Shown here in pieces: positions 24,435-34,462 of a DNA stretch of 64,000 nt. This DNA comes from Candidatus Pristimantibacillus lignocellulolyticus. GTDB lineage: Bacteria > Bacillota > Bacilli > Paenibacillales > Paenibacillaceae. A model generated the notes under the pieces. The model made no database searches and had not been told where the DNA came from. It saw only the letters and a program-made list of their open reading frames with translations. The stretch lies in NCBI GenBank assembly GCA_023639215.1, contig CP097899.1, positions 5,142,001 through 5,206,000 on the forward strand. Reading direction: 5' to 3'. How positions within the stretch are numbered: the first letter of the stretch is position 1; each line of letters opens with the position of its first letter. A program made the translations under genes and the position numbers.

Positions 24435-26264
24435 TTAAATAGTGATCATCTCGTTAGTCATTCCTTGAGTATACAAATACATTTCTTGGTAATAACCTTC
24501 GAGTTGCATTAATTCCAAGTGTGTTCCTTCTTCTACAATCGCCCCTTGTCTCATAACGATGATTCGATCAGCCCCCATTACAGTAGATAAGCGATGAGCT
24601 ATAATAATCGTCGTACGTCCCTTAGATACGATATCAAGTGCTTTACTAATTAGTTGTTCTGTTTGTGAATCTAAATTTGCAGTCGCTTCATCCAAAATGA
24701 GAATACGAGGTTGGAACACAATAATACGTGCAAATGATATTAATTGTCGTTCACCTGCGGACAATCCACTTCCCCTTTCAGAAAGCCCCGTATCATAACC
24801 TTCCTTCATGCGATCGATAATCGTATCAGCCCCGATAAAACGGCATGCTTCTATAACTTGTTCTCGTGTAATGGATGGATCAAATAACCGGACGTTATCC
24901 AATACGCTTCCTGTAAAGAGATATGGTTCCTGCTGTACTAGGCCGATCATGCGATGTAATTGTAACTGCTGTAATTGTTTGATGGAATGACCATCAATCG
25001 TAATATCACCTTCATTCACATCATAAAATCGGCATAATAGACTAATAAGTGAACTTTTTCCCGCTCCAGTCGTTCCAACAATACCAATCATCTCACCAGG
25101 TTTAATGTTAAGGTTTAAACTTTTTATAACGGGTTCACCTTCTCCATAAGCGAACTTAACACAATTAAAGTTAATTGCTCCTTTTACTTTAGATAAAGAA
25201 AGTTCTTTCGCATCTACGTTATCCTTCACATCAGGTTCAATCGCTAACAATGTCCAAATCCGTTGAATGGCGACAGTAGCAGCTTGCAGTGTATTCCATT
25301 GTTGTGTAATTGTATTAATTGGTTGGAAAAATAAGCGGATATATGTAATAAACGCATATAACACACCGAATTCTAATGTTTGCCCTAATACAGCTCGACC
25401 ACCAAACCATACAATACAAGCAATAGCAATATTATTAAGTATTTCAAACGAACGATTAAACAGTACATTCGTCCGAATTTCTCTAAGATTAGCACGAAAA
25501 TAGGAATCATTTTTTTCGTGAAATTGATTACTTTGCTCTTTTTGTTGATGAAATACTTGAATTAATGGCATACCTGCCAAGTTCTCTGCAGCAAAAGAAA
25601 CTAAACGAGATAATCTCGTTCTAGCTAATTGATACGTCGTTCGCATATAGGATCGGAATGCTATCGCTATACATGCAATCACTGGTAATAATATTAAGCA
25701 GTACAACGTCAAACTAACGTCTAATTGAAACATAAGAACTAAAATGAAGATTAGCGTAAATCCATCTCTAAATATACTGAGAACAACCTGCTGGAAAAAT
25801 TGATTAACAGCCTCCGTATCGCTCGATACATGTGTAATTAAACTACCGCTTGGTACACGGTCAAAATAAGACATGGATTGCTTAGATATATGGTCAAACA
25901 ACCGTTTGCGAATACTTGCGACAATACTTTGACCTGCTTTTTGCAATAAATTATTTTGTAAATAGGTGAACACCAAGCTAATGACTGATAATGCTAAATA
26001 TATTCCACCAATAGTAAGTAAACCGCTATAATCGTTTTTACCTAACATCAAATTATCATCGATAACAAGTTTGAGCAAATAAGGTTGTAGTAACTCGCCG
26101 CCAATAGCAATCAATGTACAGATGATAAAAGCTAAAAATGTGTATTTATGCTCTAACATATATCCAGATAAAGCTCGAAAGGTTGAGATGTATTTTGGCT
26201 TTTCTTTTGGCGCATTTAAATCTGCCTTTTGATCCATTTGCCAATTGTTTATCGCTTGTGCCAT
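24435..26264 (-). CDS. ABC multidrug exporter half, BmrD/YheH-like
   Basis: A 609-residue half-transporter: six TM helices (about 30-330) and an NBD with Walker A GTTGAGKSS, Q-loop LVQQEPYLFTGSV, signature LSAGERQ and a canonical Walker B ending LILDEATANLD. It shares a one-base junction with the partner gene upstream (stop/start overlap), as in bmrCD. This subunit carries the catalytic glutamate and would supply the competent ATP site. It lies at the 3' end of the long operon. Confidence 0.82.
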   Translation of the reverse strand: MAQAINNWQMDQKADLNAPKEKPKYISTFRALSGYMLEHKYTFLAFIICTLIAIGGELLQPYLLKLVIDDNLMLGKNDYSGLLTIGGIYLALSVISLVFTYLQNNLLQKAGQSIVASIRKRLFDHISKQSMSYFDRVPSGSLITHVSSDTEAVNQFFQQVVLSIFRDGFTLIFILVLMFQLDVSLTLYCLILLPVIACIAIAFRSYMRTTYQLARTRLSRLVSFAAENLAGMPLIQVFHQQKEQSNQFHEKNDSYFRANLREIRTNVLFNRSFEILNNIAIACIVWFGGRAVLGQTLEFGVLYAFITYIRLFFQPINTITQQWNTLQAATVAIQRIWTLLAIEPDVKDNVDAKELSLSKVKGAINFNCVKFAYGEGEPVIKSLNLNIKPGEMIGIVGTTGAGKSSLISLLCRFYDVNEGDITIDGHSIKQLQQLQLHRMIGLVQQEPYLFTGSVLDNVRLFDPSITREQVIEACRFIGADTIIDRMKEGYDTGLSERGSGLSAGERQLISFARIIVFQPRILILDEATANLDSQTEQLISKALDIVSKGRTTIIIAHRLSTVMGADRIIVMRQGAIVEEGTHLELMQLEGYYQEMYLYTQGMTNEMITI

Positions 26265-28021
26265 TAGGCTCTTGTTCCCTCCTCCTGTAGTTCAAACAAC
26301 TTACGATAGAGTCCTTCTTCTTCTAATAGTTGTTCATGTCTACCCTGCTGAACAATTTCCCCTCCATCCAGCACGATAATATCATCTGCTTGTTTTAATG
26401 CGCTCACTCTATTGGCTATAATAATCGTAGTTTTCCCTTGCCGTATTTGCTTAATATTGTTCAAAATTTCACTTTCTGTTACTGCATCTACAGCGCTCAC
26501 ACTATCATCAAGTATTAGGATAGGTGCTTCTTTGATAATACCTCTTGCCAAACTTGTTCTTTGTCGTTGCCCACCAGATAACGTTACTCCCCGCTCTCCT
26601 AGCTTAGTGTCAAATTGATCGGGTAACTCAATAACATTGTCATAAATTCGCGCCTCTTGCGCTGCCCATAACACTTTCTCCTCGTCTATATCTCGCTTAA
26701 AAAAGGCGATATTCTCACGTATCGTAGAACTAAATAAGAAACCATCTTGTGGTACATATGCGATGGAGGTTCGTAAGCTTTCAAGCGTTAACTGTCTAAC
26801 ATCATGATGATCATATAAAATGGTGTCCGCCGGTGGATCATATAATCGCAATAATAACTTCATTAGCGTAGTTTTTCCGCTTCCTGTACGCCCAATAACG
26901 CCAACTGTTGTACCTTCTGGTATTGTGAATGAAATATGACTGAGCGCTCTTCGTCCCTCTTCGCCATTCCAATCTTTTTCATAGCTAAATGATAGATCCT
27001 GAATGTAAATATTGATTTTCTCAGAAGGAAGATCAATAGCTTGGCTAGATTCAACAATTTCTGGTTTTTGACTTAATAAATCATTTAATCTCTCTAGAGA
27101 CGCTCTTGCTCTCTGAACAGTATTAATGACATTTCCAATTTGCTGAAGAGGATTCATTAGCATGCGAACATACAAAGTTAAAGCTACGAAACTACCTAAT
27201 GTAATTCTTCCTTCAATCGTTAAATAGCCACCGAATACAATAGCCACGATAAGAGATACTGAACCTAGAAAAGGGATGATTGCTTGAAAAAGTGAAGAAA
27301 CTCGCACTAAGCGAAGTTGATTTTCCTTAATAGCATCTACTGTTTCACCGAAACGGTTATTCATAACAGATTCGACTGCAAATTTCTTAGTTACTCGAAT
27401 ACCAGCAAATTGTTCTTCTGCAGAGGCAGTCATTGCGCTAAGTGCTTCTTGCACCTTTAACGAACGTTTCTTAATAATAGGTCCCACCCAAACGACAATG
27501 ACTGGGATTAACAAAAGTGGGGTGATACTTGCCACTACCAAATAGAAAGGAACATCTGAGAGTAACAACATAACAATCGTCGAGATTAGTAACATCGATG
27601 AGTTGGCTGTTTGATTGACGCCCATCGAGATTGATTCGCGAACAGCTGTAATATCGTTCATAAAATAACTTAATAGTTTGCCGACTCCATTGTTAGAATA
27701 AAACTTTTCACTTAATTCAAGAAAATGAATGTACAGTCGTTTTCTATTTAAATACTCAAAAAGTCGACCTGTATACATGACCAAATATTGTCCAATTCCC
27801 CCTAATACAGCAAACCCAGCACCAATTAAAAATAATAACCAACCATATCGATAGACAGCATCCCATGATAGTTGACCTAGTTGCAGTTCATCTGTAAATT
27901 TTCCTAATACATGAGGAAATTGAACGTGAATAATATTAGCAATGCCATGAAGCATAATAGAAAACATATAGAAGATCCATGTTCTCTTGAAAAACTGCGA
28001 TAGTATACGCTGTGAATCCAA
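26264..28021 (-). CDS. ABC multidrug exporter half, BmrC/YheI-like, degenerate ATP site
   Basis: A half-transporter of about 585 residues with six TM helices and an NBD: Walker A GRTGSGKTT, signature LSGGQRQR, Walker B LILDDSVSAVD. The catalytic glutamate after Walker B is Asp, the mark of the degenerate site in heterodimeric exporters such as BmrCD or TM287/288. TTG 28021 is preferred because AGGAAGTGG lies seven bases upstream; the longer frame from GTG 28066 has no ribosome site. The permease gene ends 60 bases upstream on the same strand with no terminator between. Confidence 0.78.
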   Translation of the reverse strand: MDSQRILSQFFKRTWIFYMFSIMLHGIANIIHVQFPHVLGKFTDELQLGQLSWDAVYRYGWLLFLIGAGFAVLGGIGQYLVMYTGRLFEYLNRKRLYIHFLELSEKFYSNNGVGKLLSYFMNDITAVRESISMGVNQTANSSMLLISTIVMLLLSDVPFYLVVASITPLLLIPVIVVWVGPIIKKRSLKVQEALSAMTASAEEQFAGIRVTKKFAVESVMNNRFGETVDAIKENQLRLVRVSSLFQAIIPFLGSVSLIVAIVFGGYLTIEGRITLGSFVALTLYVRMLMNPLQQIGNVINTVQRARASLERLNDLLSQKPEIVESSQAIDLPSEKINIYIQDLSFSYEKDWNGEEGRRALSHISFTIPEGTTVGVIGRTGSGKTTLMKLLLRLYDPPADTILYDHHDVRQLTLESLRTSIAYVPQDGFLFSSTIRENIAFFKRDIDEEKVLWAAQEARIYDNVIELPDQFDTKLGERGVTLSGGQRQRTSLARGIIKEAPILILDDSVSAVDAVTESEILNNIKQIRQGKTTIIIANRVSALKQADDIIVLDGGEIVQQGRHEQLLEEEGLYRKLFELQEEGTRA

Positions 28022-28081
28022 CTTTGCACCACTTCCTATAACAGGATGAACTACCTTCCTACCCACTACTTATTAATTGAG

Positions 28082-28987
28082 CTATTCCACAAGCCCTGTA
28101 CGTTCAATCCCTTCCACAAACCACCGTTGAGTAAAAGCGTACAGCACTAATAAAGGCAATATAATAAAGAATGATGCAGCCATTTTAATAGGTTCTAAAA
28201 AAGCTCGCAAACCACCTTCTTGTGCCTCCATCGCTAATTTTGCATTTAACTTAGATAGACTTGTAGATAAAGGAACATCGGATGCACCGAACATATACAT
28301 AGATGGGAAATAGGAATCATTCCATGTCCATACAAAAGAAAATAAAAATACTACAATAATTGCTGATCTAGAGATTGGTAACATTACCTTGAAAAATATT
28401 CGCAGGGCACCTGCTCCATCCATACGAGCAGCCTCTTCCATTTCTTTCGGTAATGTTGAGAAGAACTGTCTGAATATGAGTACGAATAATGCTCCTTTCA
28501 AACCATGTCCGAACAAAGTAGGAATAATTAGTGGCCAATACGTATTAATCCAGCCAAATTCTTTGAACATTAATATAGAAGGGAGAATCGTTACTTGTGG
28601 CGGCATGATAAACGTAAATAATAATGCAGCAAACCAGAACTTTTTGAACGGAAACTCTAGTCTCGCAAAGGCATAACCAGCAACTGCACAAGATATAATT
28701 TGAAACAATGCACTTAAACTAGCAACGGTAACACTTATCGTGAATCCCTTCCAGTAATCAAGCATTCCGAGTGCATCAATAAGATGACCAGCATATAACT
28801 TCATCGGAACCCATATTACTGCTGGATCAAGTAAATCCTGCTTGCTTTTGATCATTGTTGTTATCATATAAATTATCGGTTTCAAGTAAATAAATGCTAC
28901 ATCGATAAGCAATAGATACATTAAAATTCGAAACAATAATCCTTTATCTACTTCTTTACCTAGTAATAGTTGTTTCACTTTGTTCAT
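28082..28987 (-). CDS. Carbohydrate ABC permease, MalG type
   Basis: A 301-residue inner-membrane permease with six TM helices and the EAA loop MEEAARMDGAGALRIFFKVMLPISR that contacts the ATPase. The C-terminus QRWFVEGIERTGLVE is typical of MalG/LacG-type (CUT1) subunits. GGGAGGCC precedes ATG 28987; the upstream TTG at 29002 lies across it. Partner of the permease at 29131, separated by a repeat element. Confidence 0.85.
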   Translation of the reverse strand: MNKVKQLLLGKEVDKGLLFRILMYLLLIDVAFIYLKPIIYMITTMIKSKQDLLDPAVIWVPMKLYAGHLIDALGMLDYWKGFTISVTVASLSALFQIISCAVAGYAFARLEFPFKKFWFAALLFTFIMPPQVTILPSILMFKEFGWINTYWPLIIPTLFGHGLKGALFVLIFRQFFSTLPKEMEEAARMDGAGALRIFFKVMLPISRSAIIVVFLFSFVWTWNDSYFPSMYMFGASDVPLSTSLSKLNAKLAMEAQEGGLRAFLEPIKMAASFFIILPLLVLYAFTQRWFVEGIERTGLVE

Positions 28988-29022
28988 TCTATGGCCTCCC
29001 AAATTTTTCGTTGCTTCTCATG

Positions 29023-29088
29023 CCATATTCGATGACGAATTAACTACAACGCGTGACTTCGTAATCAAAGTAGTTCTTTTTGAACAAC
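29023..29088 (-). repeat. Interspersed repeat copy inside the ABC operon
   Basis: Read on the minus strand it starts GTTGTTCAAAAAGAACTACT, continues TTTGATTACGAAG and ACGCGTTGTAG, and ends CATCGAATATGG. These match the copies at 6458 and, less closely, 39291. It occupies the gap between two permease genes of one operon and so would be transcribed. Confidence 0.6.
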
Positions 29089-29130
29089 CTCTAGTAACGA
29101 AAAATCACCATGTAAGCATTAGCTATAATC

Positions 29131-30063
29131 TTATCTTTGTGTAGCTAACTTATGGTTAATTCTTGAATATATAAAAAGTACGATTCCAATAAATAAGAGA
29201 ACAATCATAAAGTAGATCCAAGCTAATGCGCTTGATAAACCGTAGTTATCTGTGGTCACCTTACCTATAATCGGATTAGATGGATACGTAAATAGATCAA
29301 CAATGGTATAGATCATATTTAAGAAAATAAATGGTGCCATACCAGGCAGTGTGATTTTCCAGAATATGCTCCACGGATCCGCGCCATCGATACGTGCTGC
29401 CTCGTACACACTACCTGATATCGTTTGTCTTCCTGCTAAGAAGATAAGAATTTGTACACCCGAATACCAGAGTACTAATACAAACGAACCAATTACATTT
29501 TGAACTGGATTGAGCCACATTTCCGGTAGATATTGTTGAAGAAACGTATCCACCTTCAAATCTGAAATAATCGTTAATGTCCCTTCGCCTTGCTCCATAA
29601 ACTCATCAATAATTTGACCTGAAGAGAATATGACTGGCAAGAAGAAAATGACACGAAATAAACCTCTACCATAAAATTTCATATTGAGAAGTATAGCTAT
29701 CATTAACGAGAATACTAATATAATCGGAATAATTACTAATGCTTCTCTTAGAAACGGAAATAAATCATCATACAATAATCCGCCATCTGAAAACAGAATT
29801 TCTCGATAGTATTGAATGCCAACCCATGAAGAGTGAACTCCTGTAACCGTAATTTTCACTAGATTAAAACTCATGTAAAGGGAATACACTAGGGGAAATG
29901 CCACAAATGCGATAAATCCGAAAATCCATGGAGCAATAAAAAGAGAGCCTTCAATTTTTCGAAGTGTTGCTGTATTTCGCCAGATTGGACGACGAGTTTT
30001 CGTTGCTCGATTCAATGGATACCATCGATTCTGCTGTAGTGTTTTCTTCATTCTTGCTAGCAT
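29131..30063 (-). CDS. Carbohydrate ABC permease, MalF/LacF type
   Basis: The 310-residue protein has a basic N-terminus, then six TM helices, and the EAA motif VYEAARIDGADPWSIFWKITLPGM. It is of CUT1 type. ATG 30063 directly follows the DUF5696 gene (no gap), with AAAGGAGGGG within the end of that gene. It forms the second permease pair of the operon with 28082-28987. Confidence 0.85.
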   Translation of the reverse strand: MLARMKKTLQQNRWYPLNRATKTRRPIWRNTATLRKIEGSLFIAPWIFGFIAFVAFPLVYSLYMSFNLVKITVTGVHSSWVGIQYYREILFSDGGLLYDDLFPFLREALVIIPIILVFSLMIAILLNMKFYGRGLFRVIFFLPVIFSSGQIIDEFMEQGEGTLTIISDLKVDTFLQQYLPEMWLNPVQNVIGSFVLVLWYSGVQILIFLAGRQTISGSVYEAARIDGADPWSIFWKITLPGMAPFIFLNMIYTIVDLFTYPSNPIIGKVTTDNYGLSSALAWIYFMIVLLFIGIVLFIYSRINHKLATQR

Positions 30064-32313
30064 TTAATTCCCCTCCTTTACTACAACAAAATCCTGTGCA
30101 GGCACAACAATATTGTGATAAGCATAACTTTCGGCATTATAATTGACGATAATTCTCTTACCATTTTCATATTCGGTTAATTTTACGCCCTCCGATAACG
30201 TCTGATGATGTACAATAAATTGATCCTGAACATCTTTCAATGCTTCATTCATCCGTTTATATTGCTCGGCTGCTGAATCAATCCAAGCCTCTTCATTCAA
30301 GCTATAATGCCAAATGGAATATGCTTTTTTGAAAGCTCCTGATGGTGCTGCTGAGAAGATGTATGCAGGATAAGCCCCGTACTCCACACTGCGTAAAAAT
30401 TCATTATGATATTCATTACGCATATTTCCCCACTCGGATGTGTACTTTACAAGTCCGTGTAAAGCCATTTGTGCAAATGGTATTGTCTCATCAACAAAAA
30501 TATCATAGGAATAATCATCTGCCAGTCGGTGAATATGACTCACAGAAGCTAAACTATAGAAAGCCGCTTCATCCACTGCCGACTCTCCAATTTCACTTGT
30601 TAAAGAAGCTAATGTATCCTGTTGTCCAATGATAACTTCTGCTCTACTCGCTTTATTATTGGTGTTGAAATCGGTATGCGGAGCATTGCCAATCCCTCCT
30701 GTAAACATCACTCCATCTACACCAATAGAAGTATAATCCACTACATCCTCAGCAACTTCCTTAAACGCATAGCGTGGAGAAACATAAGGAATTTCATCAC
30801 CATTATTCGCTTCATATTTCAACAGCGTTCCTGCCATATTACGAAGCCCATCGTTTAAACTCCAGAAGTTGCCTCGGTTGCTACTGTAAAGAGCATAATT
30901 TGCTGCTAGAAATACTTTCCCACCTAACCCTTGCGTATGAGCAGTGAATTTTTGCATGCCTTCATTGCCACCTAATCGTTTATCGACAGGAAAAAGTTCG
31001 CCATAAGAGCTATATCCCCATCTTTGCCAGCCATTATAGATCCCAATTACATTTTGTATTCCAGATTCATAAAGTTTATCTACAATTTTGATGGCTTCGT
31101 CTGTCGTTGTTCCTGTAATATAATCATCCCAAAGTAAACCTTCTTGCAGATCGGCACCTACTAGATCAGCATAGAAAGGAATGTTATCACTTACATTTTG
31201 CTGCTTGTGTAAGTCATAAGTTTCTATCAAATAGTTGCGATATGTTGTGGCCATATCTGCGTACTCATTTTGCTCACCAGACAATAAATAATATCTAGTT
31301 GTTCTAGACGGTGCTTCAAATCGCTCATTGCTATAAGTGAAGAATCCTTGATTGCCATCACGATCTGTACTCTGAAAAAACTTAATCCTATATTGCCATT
31401 CTCCAGTTGCCCAATTTGATTGACCAAGGGCATTCGCTGGTGCGGCGAATATTTTAGCATATTGTTCCCCTTCAGTTAGAACGGCTAAAAATGATTGTTC
31501 TCCTGACTTTATTCCGAAAACAGGCATGGAAACCGCTTGACGATTCGTAGCCTCATTGTAGAATGATAGATCTGAACCATACACCATCTCTCGATAAATA
31601 GATTTGTCTTGATTCTTGTTCTTATCAAACTTTATAAGTGCTCCAGGACCATCTGGAATGAATATATAGCCATCTTCATTAATAGAAGGTTGTGCTCCAA
31701 ACTGAGAATATAGCTTTAGATTTAACAGACTATAAGTCCCTTCCTCAATGCCACTATCGATCACTTTCGTTTCTACATAATCCTCTCCTAACACCACTTC
31801 AAATGGAATTTTGAATCCACTATTCACAAAGTGATAGACACCTCGAAATCCATCTGAGATCCATTCATATTGTTCAATAACACCTTTTTCTTCCATCAAG
31901 TTTGTTAGTTTTGCTTGAGATTTTGAGTTTGTAGCATCAATATATTCAATTATGACAGGAGATAACAAATTGGAATGCCACAGTCCTGTTGAAGTTTCGG
32001 TATCCCAATAAGCGGGATCAGGATATGATCTCCAAATATAACCTGACTCTTTTTGTTCTACTTTGAAATGACCAGTCGATTGATCTGCCCACAGTTTCAA
32101 ATTATCTGTTTCTCCTGCAAGGACAAAATCTGTTTCTACAGGTAGACGAGGTTCTAATTGAGCTGAAGCATCTGTACTTATTTCACTAGCTATTGCGTTA
32201 TTTAATTTGGATGTTTCGCTCCCTACTTCTGATTGAATAAACCATACTAATACTCCTAATACCAGTAGCGTGGCTACTGCGCCTGCAATGGTTGTTCCAT
32301 ACTTTTGAATCAT
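30064..32313 (-). CDS. DUF5696 membrane-anchored protein, possible glycoside hydrolase
   Basis: The 749-residue protein has an N-terminal anchor helix (TIAGAVATLLVLGVLVWFI) and otherwise lies outside the cell. The first part (about 45-370) is rich in beta structure (FKVEQKESGYIWRSYPDPAY). From about 385 a barrel-like region carries acidic residues at strand ends: PFYADLVGAD, GIYNGWQRWGYSSYGELFP, VFLAANYALY, VDGVMFTGGIG and FVDETIPFAQMALHG. This order resembles GH101-like hydrolases, a comparison I infer from layout. DUF5696 genes recur in Paenibacillaceae sugar-transport clusters. Its start overlaps the stop of the NHL/YIP1 gene by four bases. Confidence 0.75.
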   Translation of the reverse strand: MIQKYGTTIAGAVATLLVLGVLVWFIQSEVGSETSKLNNAIASEISTDASAQLEPRLPVETDFVLAGETDNLKLWADQSTGHFKVEQKESGYIWRSYPDPAYWDTETSTGLWHSNLLSPVIIEYIDATNSKSQAKLTNLMEEKGVIEQYEWISDGFRGVYHFVNSGFKIPFEVVLGEDYVETKVIDSGIEEGTYSLLNLKLYSQFGAQPSINEDGYIFIPDGPGALIKFDKNKNQDKSIYREMVYGSDLSFYNEATNRQAVSMPVFGIKSGEQSFLAVLTEGEQYAKIFAAPANALGQSNWATGEWQYRIKFFQSTDRDGNQGFFTYSNERFEAPSRTTRYYLLSGEQNEYADMATTYRNYLIETYDLHKQQNVSDNIPFYADLVGADLQEGLLWDDYITGTTTDEAIKIVDKLYESGIQNVIGIYNGWQRWGYSSYGELFPVDKRLGGNEGMQKFTAHTQGLGGKVFLAANYALYSSNRGNFWSLNDGLRNMAGTLLKYEANNGDEIPYVSPRYAFKEVAEDVVDYTSIGVDGVMFTGGIGNAPHTDFNTNNKASRAEVIIGQQDTLASLTSEIGESAVDEAAFYSLASVSHIHRLADDYSYDIFVDETIPFAQMALHGLVKYTSEWGNMRNEYHNEFLRSVEYGAYPAYIFSAAPSGAFKKAYSIWHYSLNEEAWIDSAAEQYKRMNEALKDVQDQFIVHHQTLSEGVKLTEYENGKRIIVNYNAESYAYHNIVVPAQDFVVVKEGN

Positions 32314-34445
32314 CGAATAGCCACCTCCTGATAGATTGAATACACAAAATGAATGAGTTCGTTTGATAAACTAAAAATAAGGAAAATTAATATTGCTAAT
32401 ATTGCCATCGTTATTATCGTTAAAATTAATGTTTTAATCGTTTCACCGACACTAAAATTGTGAATACCTTGCACTTTCCAAAAAACAAGTAAAATAACCC
32501 ATCCATAGAGGAAATACTGTAAAAACATAAATATTGCTTCTTCATTCAACGTCATCGTTCTAGATATTAACGTAAGCGGTAAGCCAACCATAATAAACGG
32601 GAACATGGCATATGAACTTGCAATATAAACATCACGTAATCTTCCTTCTCCTTGATTCAATGAACTTATTAAATAATTGGAGATCACATATCCGAGCCAA
32701 ATGACTACAAATTGTACAATCGGTGTAAATACTTCTGCTCTTACGATTACCGAAGGATTAAATAAAAAATGAATTTGCGATGACATAATTGCATATGAAC
32801 TTATGGCTAGAACTAGTACAATCGTTCCACTTAATATACTGCCTTTTTGTTCATAACGAATGGCATGAAATCCATCAATCGGTTGACGAACAATATAGAA
32901 AATATGCTTGAGCTGCTGTAGCAATACTGATCGATCTGCTAGTTGGAATTGAAGCTTCCATTGTCTTTTTCGGGCAATATATCGAAACAGCGTTAATGAA
33001 GCAACAGCTACTATAATTAAATTCATAAATAATCCGAATTGATTTTGAAACCACAACAAGCGGTTTTGCCAGAATGAATCAGAATATCCTTGAGCTACTC
33101 CAATGGAAGTGAATAATTGTTCTGCTTGCTCATATTCTCCTTTTTTATAAGCAGCTTTAGCTAACCCGAGTACGGCAGGCGCATAGTATGCATTAAGTTG
33201 ATTGACCTCTTCCCATAACGGTTCACTGTCCACATATCGCCCATCTTGTGTTAGTGAGTTGGCGCTGTGAACATACTCTCCGAATTCGGATAATGAGAAC
33301 TTTTGAATGACATTATTTTCACTATCTAAAATGTATAAGTTATTTTTGGAATCGTTAGCGACAGCAGAAGGTAATTTAATATTTCCTAGTTTTCTTGTCG
33401 TGTCCTGACTAGCACCGCCCCAGAAAAACAGTAGATTACCATTACTATCATATTGACTAACAACATTTAATTTAGAATCAATCACCGTAATATTTCCATC
33501 TTTATCAACTGTTAAATCATTGAGTTGTGATGTTACGCCTCTACCATATCCGCTAGAGCGAATTTTTTCACCAAATGTACTAGCATCATCCGAATTAGAA
33601 TACTCGCTTTTTCCTGCTAATTGATCTAGTCCAGCTATATTCAACTTTTTAACTTGCCCACGCTTAACCTCTTTGGTTACCGTATAGACAAATCCATTGG
33701 AATCTAAAGCAACACTAGTAATGGAGCCAGGCAATTTGCTAATCTCGCGCTCATACATTTCACGACTGTAAAGTAATCTTTTAATGCTATCCACTACAGA
33801 AAAGCTCGTTTTATTTGCACCAAAAAAACCTTGAAAATTACCGTCAGGATCTAGCTGTAACAGCCCCTGATAACCACCCAATGTAGCAATATAAAGAAAT
33901 CCTCTTTTATCAACAACAAGTTTAATAGGATCATATTTGAAATTGTCTGGAATAAGTGGACTCTCTGGCTTACTGAATTCCGCAACTATTGTTCCTTCAT
34001 TGTTCAACTTCAATATTCGCTGATTACCAGTATCGGCAATATAGATGTCACCTTTATCTGTTATAAATACACCTTGAGGATGATTTAGTGGATTATCTGG
34101 AAATTCAAGAATTCGAACTAATTCTCCGAGTTCATTCAAATGAACAATTCGATTATTGTTTGTATCCGCAATGTACATTTGATCGTCTTGGTCAATAAAT
34201 AAATCCTGCGGTTGGACAAATGGTGAGTATTGCTCTTCTCCATTTACTTCAATAAATAATTGTGAACCGATCATTGCTGTTGGTGTATACGCTGCTTGAA
34301 TTTGATAATGTTGACCATAATTGTCCTTATAATACGTTTTATAAGGTACATCCGCCAAAGCAATCTGAGGCTGCAGAATTGCGTTCACTAATATTATCAA
34401 TAGTAACAGTGGCAGTATTAGGTACCGCCGCAGTTGCTTATGCAT
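32310..34445 (-). CDS. NHL-repeat protein with C-terminal YIP1 membrane domain
   Basis: The 711-residue protein has a signal peptide (LILPLLLLIILVNAILQPQIALA), then a beta-propeller of NHL repeats (about 60-405) with recurring units such as FIDQDDQMYIADTNNNRIV, ITDKGDIYIADTGNQRILKL and NLYILDSENNVIQKF. A TPR-like pair of helices follows (AYYAPAVLGLAKAAYKKGEY ... EQLFTSIGV), then a YIP1-type membrane domain of about five helices (about 495-711). The propeller would be outside. A role in scaffolding or polysaccharide handling is a guess. Stop and the DUF5696 start overlap (ATGA), showing coupling. Confidence 0.78.
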   Translation of the reverse strand: MHKQLRRYLILPLLLLIILVNAILQPQIALADVPYKTYYKDNYGQHYQIQAAYTPTAMIGSQLFIEVNGEEQYSPFVQPQDLFIDQDDQMYIADTNNNRIVHLNELGELVRILEFPDNPLNHPQGVFITDKGDIYIADTGNQRILKLNNEGTIVAEFSKPESPLIPDNFKYDPIKLVVDKRGFLYIATLGGYQGLLQLDPDGNFQGFFGANKTSFSVVDSIKRLLYSREMYEREISKLPGSITSVALDSNGFVYTVTKEVKRGQVKKLNIAGLDQLAGKSEYSNSDDASTFGEKIRSSGYGRGVTSQLNDLTVDKDGNITVIDSKLNVVSQYDSNGNLLFFWGGASQDTTRKLGNIKLPSAVANDSKNNLYILDSENNVIQKFSLSEFGEYVHSANSLTQDGRYVDSEPLWEEVNQLNAYYAPAVLGLAKAAYKKGEYEQAEQLFTSIGVAQGYSDSFWQNRLLWFQNQFGLFMNLIIVAVASLTLFRYIARKRQWKLQFQLADRSVLLQQLKHIFYIVRQPIDGFHAIRYEQKGSILSGTIVLVLAISSYAIMSSQIHFLFNPSVIVRAEVFTPIVQFVVIWLGYVISNYLISSLNQGEGRLRDVYIASSYAMFPFIMVGLPLTLISRTMTLNEEAIFMFLQYFLYGWVILLVFWKVQGIHNFSVGETIKTLILTIITMAILAILIFLIFSLSNELIHFVYSIYQEVAIR

Positions 34446-34462
34446 CTGACCTCCCCCTATCT

